DNA of 64,000 nucleotides from Thiosocius sp963808165 (GTDB lineage Bacteria > Pseudomonadota > Gammaproteobacteria > Chromatiales > Chromatiaceae): positions 230,198 to 294,197 of the forward strand of contig CAWEET010000007.1 of assembly GCA_963808165.1 (NCBI GenBank), given 5' to 3'. The notes under the pieces are model-generated. The model worked only from the letters and a program-made list of their open reading frames with translations, did not search any database and had not been told where the DNA came from. Below, one piece after another: positions 58,565 to 64,000 of the stretch (the first letter of the stretch is position 1; each line of letters opens with the position of its first letter). A program made the translations under genes and the position numbers.

Positions 58565-59069
58565 TATGCGCAGACCTGGGTCCGGTTACAATTCGCACGC
58601 CAGGCAGCATCCTGGCCGAACCGGCTATACTGGCGCGAAGTTTGCGTGGCCAACCGACCGCTTCGGCACGGAGGGCGGCGCTGGCACAGCCCTCGGTCCA
58701 CCGGGCAAAAAAAACAATCAATGATAATGTGCGACAAGGATTCGCCCCCGACCTGTGGTTTAGACCCACGGCCATCGGGGCGCGTCGGCGGCGACGTTGC
58801 CACGGCGACACACCGGTCGACTTCGTCCCCATATCGAGCAACGACGCAGCCACGCGATTGGGTGGATAGGATTATTGTTCGCCATATGGGATTTGATTGC
58901 ATGGTGTGAGGCCGGCAAGGACATGCGTTGCTTACGACAACCGGGCCGGCGTGATGCTAAGGTCTGGTTAGTCTTTGCAGGCAATGCAGTAGAGATGCTG
59001 CAGCGATTGGGGCCCGTCGGAACCGGGCCGCGAGGACGGCAGCAATAAAACTAAAACTGGAGGAATGAG
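58565..59069. other. Intergenic interval upstream of the second TRAP operon
   Basis: These 505 bases carry no gene that I can support. GGAGG at 59059-59063 is the ribosome site for the following dctP-like gene. Promoter elements cannot be told from chance matches by eye. Confidence 0.45.
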
Positions 59070-60239
59070 ATGAGTGAAGAGAAACAAGCTACCGGGGCGA
59101 AGGACAACGCGGCCGCGGACGGCAACAGCAGACGTAAGTTCCTGAAGGGCGGCCTGGCCGCGGCAGCAGGCGTTGCCGCGGGCTCGATCGGCGCACCGGC
59201 CGTCGTCACCGCGGCCGCTCCCAAGGTCATCAAAATGCAGACCTCTTGGCCGTCTTCCGACATCTGGATGGACTTCGCCCGCCAGTACGTCGACCGGGTG
59301 GAAAAGATGTCCGGCGGGCGCCTGAAGATCGACCTGCTGCCGGCAGGGGCGGTGGTCAAGGCCTTCCAGGTCATGGACGCGGTCAACGACGGCCTCCTTG
59401 ATGCGGCGCATACGGTACCCGTGTACTGGTATGGCAAGAACAAGGCGGCATCACTGTTCGGCACCGGCCCGGTATTCGGCGGCAGTGCGACCACCATGTT
59501 GGCCTGGTACCAAGTCGGCGGTGGCAAGGAGCTGTACCGCGAACTGACCCAGGACATAATGGACCTGAACGTCTACGGCTTCCTCGGCTTCCCGATGTTT
59601 GCGCAGCCCTTCGGTTGGTTCAAGGAGCCCATCACCAAGGCCGCGCAGGTGAAGGGCTTCAAGTACCGCACCGTCGGCCTGGCCGCCGACCTGATGCAGA
59701 AGATGGGCATGAGCGTCGCCCAGCTGCCCGGCGGTGAGATCGTGCCCGCCATGGAACGCGGCGTTATCGATGCGTTCGAGTTCAATAACCCGTCGTCCGA
59801 CATGCGCTTCGGCGCCCAGGACGTCGCCAAGTATTACTACCTGTCATCCTATCACCAGGCCAGCGAAAGCTTTGAGTTCCTGTTCAACAAGGACTTCTTC
59901 GACGATCTCGACGACGACCTGAAGGCGATCCTGCAATACGGTGTCGAAGCCGCGAGCACTGCCAATACCGCCTCGGCGATGGACAACTATTCGCAGGACC
60001 TGCAGACCTTGCAGACCAAGGACGGCGTGAATGTGGAGCGCACCTCGAAGGAGATCCTGTCTGCCCAGCTCAAGGCCTGGGATGAGATCATCCCGGTGCT
60101 GGAGGAGGACCCGTTCATGAAAAAGGTGCTGGACAGCCAGCGCGCCTGGGTCGATCGCGTTGTCTATTACGAGTTGATGAACGCACCGGACTATGCCCTG
60201 GCGTACGACCACTACTTCCCGGGCAAGCTCAAGCTCTGA
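59070..60239 (+). CDS. TRAP transporter substrate-binding protein (DctP family, Tat-exported)
   Basis: A 389-residue binding protein with a twin-arginine signal (SRRKFLKGGLAAAAGVAAG, about residues 22-50). It has TSWPSSDIWMDFARQYVDRV, the ligand-contact block GFKYRTVGLAADLMQKMG with the conserved Arg, and EIVPAMERGVIDAFEFNN. It resembles the TakP branch, which binds alpha-keto or related monocarboxylates and dimerises. Tat export suggests it folds before export. A 5-bp plus 6-bp hairpin lies downstream. Confidence 0.89.
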   Translation: MSEEKQATGAKDNAAADGNSRRKFLKGGLAAAAGVAAGSIGAPAVVTAAAPKVIKMQTSWPSSDIWMDFARQYVDRVEKMSGGRLKIDLLPAGAVVKAFQVMDAVNDGLLDAAHTVPVYWYGKNKAASLFGTGPVFGGSATTMLAWYQVGGGKELYRELTQDIMDLNVYGFLGFPMFAQPFGWFKEPITKAAQVKGFKYRTVGLAADLMQKMGMSVAQLPGGEIVPAMERGVIDAFEFNNPSSDMRFGAQDVAKYYYLSSYHQASESFEFLFNKDFFDDLDDDLKAILQYGVEAASTANTASAMDNYSQDLQTLQTKDGVNVERTSKEILSAQLKAWDEIIPVLEEDPFMKKVLDSQRAWVDRVVYYELMNAPDYALAYDHYFPGKLKL

Positions 60240-60260
60240 CCTGTTACTGAACGCCTGAAT

Positions 60261-60295
60261 GAGCACGACGGTATCGTCCAGATACCGCCGTGCTC
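60261..60295 (+). promoter_or_regulatory. Intercistronic stem-loop after the binding-protein gene
   Basis: GAGCACG-A-CGGTAT, loop CGTCCAG, then ATACCG-C-CGTGCTC, gives 13 paired bases with one mismatch. It lies 22 bases after the stop. Such hairpins between a binding protein and its permeases often raise the ratio of the binding protein by protecting the upstream message. No U tract follows. Confidence 0.55.
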
Positions 60296-60337
60296 CCTCG
60301 CCTAGCAAGCGCTAACACAAGTTCAGAGGTAACTGGG

Positions 60338-61003
60338 ATGCTCGGCTATATTGAATTTGCCGATCGGTTGTCGGCCTGGTTCGGCAAGGCCTTTGCCTGG
60401 TTGATCATGTTCATGGCGGTGGGAATCGGCTACGAGGTCGTGGTCCGCTATATCTTTCATGCCCCGACCAGCTGGGCGTTCGACATGTCCTACATCACCT
60501 ACGGCACCCTGTTCATGATGGGCGGCGCCTATACCCTGTCCCGCGGCGGCCACGTGCGCGGCGATTTTGTGTATCGCCTGTGGAAGACCCGGACCCAGGG
60601 CAAGGTCGAGCTCGTGCTGTACTTCCTGTTCTTTTTCCCCGGCGTGATCGCACTGATCATATCCGGCTGGAAGTATGCCTCACGGTCCTGGGGCTATATG
60701 GAGATCAGCGTCAACAGTCCGGCCGGCATCCCTATCTATCAGTTCAAGACCGTGATCGTTGCGGCCGGCATCCTGCTGTTCATCCAGGGGATCGCCCAGG
60801 TATTCCGCTGCATCATCTGTATCCGCACCGGCGAGTGGCTGAAAGCGGCCGAGGACATCGAGGAGACCGAGGTGCAGCTGGCGCGTCAGGCGGAAGAAGA
60901 GGCCGGCCAATTCGTCGCCGGCACCGCACGTGAAGATGCCCGTGGCCTGAAGGATGAGTACGAAGATCTGAACCCAAACCCTAACGATCACAAACGGAGC
61001 TGA
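60338..61003 (+). CDS. TRAP transporter small permease
   Basis: A 221-residue membrane protein with four TM helices: AFAWLIMFMAVGIGYEVVVRY, FDMSYITYGTLFMMGGAYTLSRGGHVRGD, ELVLYFLFFFPGVIALIISGW and TVIVAAGILLFIQGIAQVFRC. An unusually long charged C-terminal tail (about 175-221) ends the protein. The ATG at 60338 begins MLGYIEFADRL; a longer frame to 60290 would add residues that do not look like protein. It forms the second TRAP carrier with its neighbours. Confidence 0.85.
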   Translation: MLGYIEFADRLSAWFGKAFAWLIMFMAVGIGYEVVVRYIFHAPTSWAFDMSYITYGTLFMMGGAYTLSRGGHVRGDFVYRLWKTRTQGKVELVLYFLFFFPGVIALIISGWKYASRSWGYMEISVNSPAGIPIYQFKTVIVAAGILLFIQGIAQVFRCIICIRTGEWLKAAEDIEETEVQLARQAEEEAGQFVAGTAREDARGLKDEYEDLNPNPNDHKRS

Positions 61004-61006
61004 GCC

Positions 61007-62428
61007 ATGTCCGATCCTGTTGTCGCGCTCAGCATGCTGGCGATCTTTTTGTTCATCATCCTGCTCGGCTTCCCGGTCGCCTTTACGCTGATGGCGATGG
61101 GTATCGGCTTCGGCTATTACGCCTATTTCGATGCCGATCGCATGTGGCGCGCCTATAACAAGGCGGTCGAGGCAGGCGCCGATCAGTTCACCCAGATGGA
61201 GTTGTGGGTCGAGGGCCTGTTCAATAACCGCATCTTTGATCTCTTCGTCAACCAGACCTACTCGGTCATGGCGAACGACGTCCTGACCGCGGTGCCGCTG
61301 TTCCTGTTCATGGGTTACATCGTTGAACGCGCGAATATCGTTGCCCGACTGTTCAAGACCCTGAACATCGCCGCGCGCAACGTGCCCGGCTCCATGGCCG
61401 TGGCCGCACTTATCACCTGCACCCTGTTTGCCACCGCCACCGGCATCGTCGGCGCCGTCGTGACCCTGATGGGGCTGTTGGCCTTCCCGGCGATGCTCAA
61501 GGCACGCTACAACACCAGCCTGGCAGCCGGCGTCATATGCGCAGGCGGCACCTTGGGCATCCTGATCCCGCCGTCGATCATGCTGATCGTCTACGCCGCG
61601 GCCTCGGGTGTCTCGATCGTGAAACTCTACGCCGGGGCGCTGTTCCCGGGCCTGCTGCTGGCCGGCCTGTACGTGATCTATGTGGTTACCCGCTCGATGC
61701 TGCAGCCGCAGCTGGCGCCCAAACCGACCAAGGAGGAGATCGGTGATATCACGACGCTGGAGATTTTCTGGCAGCTGCTGACGTCATTCTTCCCCCTCGC
61801 GTTTCTGATCCTCGCGGTTCTGGGCGCGATCCTGTTCGGACTGGCGACGCCGTCAGAGGCGGCGGCTGTGGGCGCGCTGGGCGGCCTGCTGCTTACCTTC
61901 GTCTATCGTGCGTTTACCTGGCAGCGCCTGCGTGAGTCCGTCTACCTGACGGTGCGCACCACCGCGATGGTGTGCTGGCTGTTCGTCGGCTCGTGGACAT
62001 TCTCGTCGGTGTTCTCCTATCTGGGCGGTGAACAGATCATCAGCGAGTTCGTCACCGGCCTGGAGATCTCGCCGCTGCAGTTTCTGATCATGGCACAGAT
62101 CATCATCTTCATTCTTGGCTGGCCGCTGGAGTGGTCGGAGATCATCATCATCTTCGTGCCGATCTTCCTGCCACTGCTTCCGCACTTCGGCATCGACCCG
62201 CTGTTCTTCGGCATCCTGGTCGCGCTCAACCTGCAGACGTCGTTCCTGACACCGCCGATGGCGATGTCGGCGTACTATCTCAAAGGCATCGCGCCGCCGC
62301 ATGTGCAACTGAACGATATCTTCAAGGGCAACTATCCGTTCCTGGCGATGGTGATCTTCGCGATGATCATCCTGTACAACGTACCGCAGATCGCGTTCTG
62401 GCTCCCGGAGCAGGTCTATGGGCGTTGA
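61007..62428 (+). CDS. TRAP transporter large permease, TakP-associated type
   Basis: A 473-residue DctM-type protein with about 12-13 TM helices. Blocks include TATGIVGAVVTLMGLLAFPAML, AGVICAGGTLGILIPPSIMLIVYAAASGVSIVKLYAGALFPG, WPLEWSEIIIIFVPIFLPLLPHFGID and LQTSFLTPPMAMSAYYLKGIAPPHV. An insertion near residues 40-85 (AGADQFTQMELWVEGLFNNRIFD) matches the branch paired with TakP-type binding proteins. It starts 3 bases after the small subunit and overlaps the amidase gene by 11 bases. Confidence 0.9.
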   Translation: MSDPVVALSMLAIFLFIILLGFPVAFTLMAMGIGFGYYAYFDADRMWRAYNKAVEAGADQFTQMELWVEGLFNNRIFDLFVNQTYSVMANDVLTAVPLFLFMGYIVERANIVARLFKTLNIAARNVPGSMAVAALITCTLFATATGIVGAVVTLMGLLAFPAMLKARYNTSLAAGVICAGGTLGILIPPSIMLIVYAAASGVSIVKLYAGALFPGLLLAGLYVIYVVTRSMLQPQLAPKPTKEEIGDITTLEIFWQLLTSFFPLAFLILAVLGAILFGLATPSEAAAVGALGGLLLTFVYRAFTWQRLRESVYLTVRTTAMVCWLFVGSWTFSSVFSYLGGEQIISEFVTGLEISPLQFLIMAQIIIFILGWPLEWSEIIIIFVPIFLPLLPHFGIDPLFFGILVALNLQTSFLTPPMAMSAYYLKGIAPPHVQLNDIFKGNYPFLAMVIFAMIILYNVPQIAFWLPEQVYGR

Positions 62429-63779
62429 GGCACCACAGCCGAGTGGCGACATGATGGATCCAGCCGACCTGACCGCGCTCGCGGCGCGCGAGCGCCTGAC
62501 AAATGGTTCGCTGCGTGCCGCCGAACTGACCGATGCCTGCCTACGCCGGATCGCCGTGCGCGAGCCGGAGGTTCAGGCCTGGGCCTGTGTCGACGCAGGT
62601 CTGGCAATGAACCACGCCGGCATGCTGGATAGCTATCGGCAGACCGGACGCCCCCTCGGGCCGTTGCACGGTCTGCCGGTTGGGATCAAGGACATCATCG
62701 ATACACAGGACCTGCCGACCGAGAACGGCAATGCGCTGGATGCCGGTCGGCGACCCAGCGATGACGCCTGGCTGGTGGCGCGCCTGCGCGCCGCCGGTGC
62801 GGTGATCCTCGGCAAGACCGTGACCACGGAGTGCGCCTATCTGGCGCCGGCAAGAACTCATAACCCGCACGACACCGGGCGCACACCGGGCGGCTCCTCG
62901 TCGGGTTCCGCCGCCGCTGTGGCGAGCGGCATGGTGCCTTTTGCGGTCGGCACCCAGACCGGCGGCTCTGTGATCCGACCTGCCTCCTTCTGCGGCGTCG
63001 TCGGCTTCAAACCCAGCTTCGGCCTGATCCCGCGCAGCGGTGCACTGCGCACCTCGCGGTCGCTCGACACCATCGGCACCTTCGGCCGCACCGTCGAGGA
63101 TGTGGCGCTGCTCGCCGACGTGCTCGCCGGTCACGACGCGGGTGATCCGGACAGCAGGCCAATCGCGGCACCTCGGCTTCTCGAGACCGCCTTGAGCACT
63201 CCCCCGATGACGCCACAGCTGGCGTTCGTCAAGACGCCGGCTTGGGCAGGCATCGATGCGGACTGTGCCGAGGGGTTTGCGGAACTGGTCCATGCGCTCG
63301 GCGAACAGTGCGACGAGGTCGAACTTCCGGGGATCTTCGGCGAGGGCGCGACGGCCCACCGCAGGATCATGCTGGCCGAGATCGCGCACAACCTTCGGCA
63401 TTATTATGCGCGGGGGTTCGATCAGCTTGCGCCACAGACGCGTTCGGCCATCGAAGAGGGCCGCACTATCTCCGCGGATGACTATCTGGCGGCGCTGGAC
63501 TGGCGCAAGACCCTGTACGCCGGGTTGGGGGAGGTATTCGATCGCTACGATGCGATCGTCACACCGGCGGCGCCGGGCGAGGCACCGCTCGGATTGGCAA
63601 GTACCGGCAGCGCGGCATTCAATGTACTGTGGTCGCTGATGGGCACGCCGGCGCTGACCCTGCCGCTGCTGACGGGGGCGAAGGGGATGCCGATAGGCGT
63701 CCAGCTGGTCGGACCGCGCAACGACGATGGGCGACTGCTGCGCACGGCGCGCTGGCTCGCAGCGAATCTGGGTACCTGA
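62418..63779 (+). CDS. Amidase, amidase-signature family
   Basis: A 453-residue amidase. The Ser-cisSer-Lys triad is seen as Lys in GIKDIIDTQDLPTENG and the two Ser in TPGGSSSGSAAAVASGMVPFAVGTQTGGSVIRP. The C-terminus has SLMGTPALTLPLLTGAKGMPIGVQLVGPRNDDGRLL. The substrate is unknown. It overlaps the TRAP large-permease gene, so its substrate is probably imported by that carrier, for example an amide or a ureido acid. ATGs at 62451 and 62454 are alternative starts. Confidence 0.88.
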   Translation: MGVEAPQPSGDMMDPADLTALAARERLTNGSLRAAELTDACLRRIAVREPEVQAWACVDAGLAMNHAGMLDSYRQTGRPLGPLHGLPVGIKDIIDTQDLPTENGNALDAGRRPSDDAWLVARLRAAGAVILGKTVTTECAYLAPARTHNPHDTGRTPGGSSSGSAAAVASGMVPFAVGTQTGGSVIRPASFCGVVGFKPSFGLIPRSGALRTSRSLDTIGTFGRTVEDVALLADVLAGHDAGDPDSRPIAAPRLLETALSTPPMTPQLAFVKTPAWAGIDADCAEGFAELVHALGEQCDEVELPGIFGEGATAHRRIMLAEIAHNLRHYYARGFDQLAPQTRSAIEEGRTISADDYLAALDWRKTLYAGLGEVFDRYDAIVTPAAPGEAPLGLASTGSAAFNVLWSLMGTPALTLPLLTGAKGMPIGVQLVGPRNDDGRLLRTARWLAANLGT

Positions 63780-63809
63780 ATCGTTTAGGTCGGAAGGAGG
63801 TCGAGAGAG

Positions 63810-63974
63810 ATGGCAGACAAGATCATGGCAATCGTGGCACTCGCAATGATGATCGCCTCACTGGCAATCGTCGCCGTGTTCGTGCCGGACATCGACCTGA
63901 TCATCGTGATCGCACTGGTCGCGGTGCTGGCGACGTACGACTTCTGGCAGTCTTTCCACGCCAAGTCCAAATAA
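63810..63974 (+). CDS. 54-residue small membrane protein
   Basis: ATG at 63810 with AGGAGG at 63794-63799 opens a 54-residue frame. It has two hydrophobic segments (IMAIVALAMMIASLAIVAVFV at about 5-25 and IDLIIVIALVAVLATYDFW at about 28-46) and a polar tail QSFHAKSK. It lies 30 bases after the amidase in the same direction and is probably the last gene of the second TRAP operon. I recognise no family, but the good ribosome site and membrane character argue for a real product. Confidence 0.68.
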   Translation: MADKIMAIVALAMMIASLAIVAVFVPDIDLIIVIALVAVLATYDFWQSFHAKSK

Positions 63975-64000
63975 CCCCTGCGGCCGACAGGCTGCTAGCC

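Noticed and set aside
1..64000. CRISPR arrays, rRNA or tRNA genes
   Set aside because: I looked for regularly spaced repeats and for the TTCGAATCC-type T-arm with an acceptor stem and saw none that held up. A covariance-model search would be needed to be sure.

Overview
The window reads as a chromosomal segment of a GC-rich gammaproteobacterium, probably a Chromatiales-like or sulfur-oxidiser-like lineage. The lineage is inferred from gene content, not from a marker search. Support comes from the gammaproteobacterial orders lptM-lysA-dapF-DUF484-xerC and ubiE-ubiJ-ubiB, a class I adenylate cyclase, hslVU, a DUF2058 gene and a prkA-yeaH-spoVR operon. Pyruvate:ferredoxin oxidoreductase, two TRAP transporters, a malonate operon and a tungstate/molybdate locus suggest a metabolically flexible bacterium using organic acids. 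I saw no rRNA, tRNA, CRISPR array, prophage or intact transposase.

Region 1 (1-9 kb) is rich in nucleotide signalling. It has the end of a cyclic-nucleotide-gated channel, a DUF928 protein, a CHASE2 class III cyclase, a frameshifted Crp/Fnr regulator with a TGTGA-N5-TCACA palindrome at its start, a small secreted protein with curlin-like repeats, a degenerate PAS-GGDEF protein and the class I adenylate cyclase CyaA. Region 2 (9-16.5 kb) is housekeeping: lysine and diaminopimelate synthesis, XerC, a monoheme cytochrome and HslVU. Region 3 (16.5-25.5 kb) has a DsrE-type gene with two compensating frameshifts, small secreted proteins, a 262-bp MITE-like element with perfect 21-bp inverted ends, the 1200-residue NifJ, a dihydroorotate-dehydrogenase-like protein and small membrane proteins.

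Region 4 (25.5-30.3 kb) is a tungstate/molybdate locus: a MOT1-type permease diverging from tupBCA, then a one-component regulator (excisionase-type HTH plus binding-protein-like domain) followed by a decayed Mop protein gene. Region 5 (30.6-41.8 kb) holds an SLC13 permease, pcm, a two-TM pore protein with an abnormal filter facing a TIR-TM protein, an unknown polytopic transporter and the ubiquinone genes. Region 6 (41.8-46.7 kb) is the prkA-yeaH-spoVR stress operon. Region 7 (47.5-55.4 kb) is a malonate operon: GntR regulator, TRAP transporter, malonyl-CoA decarboxylase, a TSUP membrane protein, malonyl-CoA synthetase and a thioesterase. Region 8 (55.9-64 kb) has Tpx, MmsA, OsmC and a second TRAP operon ending in an amidase and an unannotated 54-residue membrane protein.

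Several genes are broken (crp/fnr, a small secreted protein, dsrE-like, mop, a surface-antigen remnant). Some may be base-calling errors and some real decay. A dispersed element present at 25.4 kb and 47.0 kb shows past mobile-element activity. All calls come from reading the sequence, without database searches.
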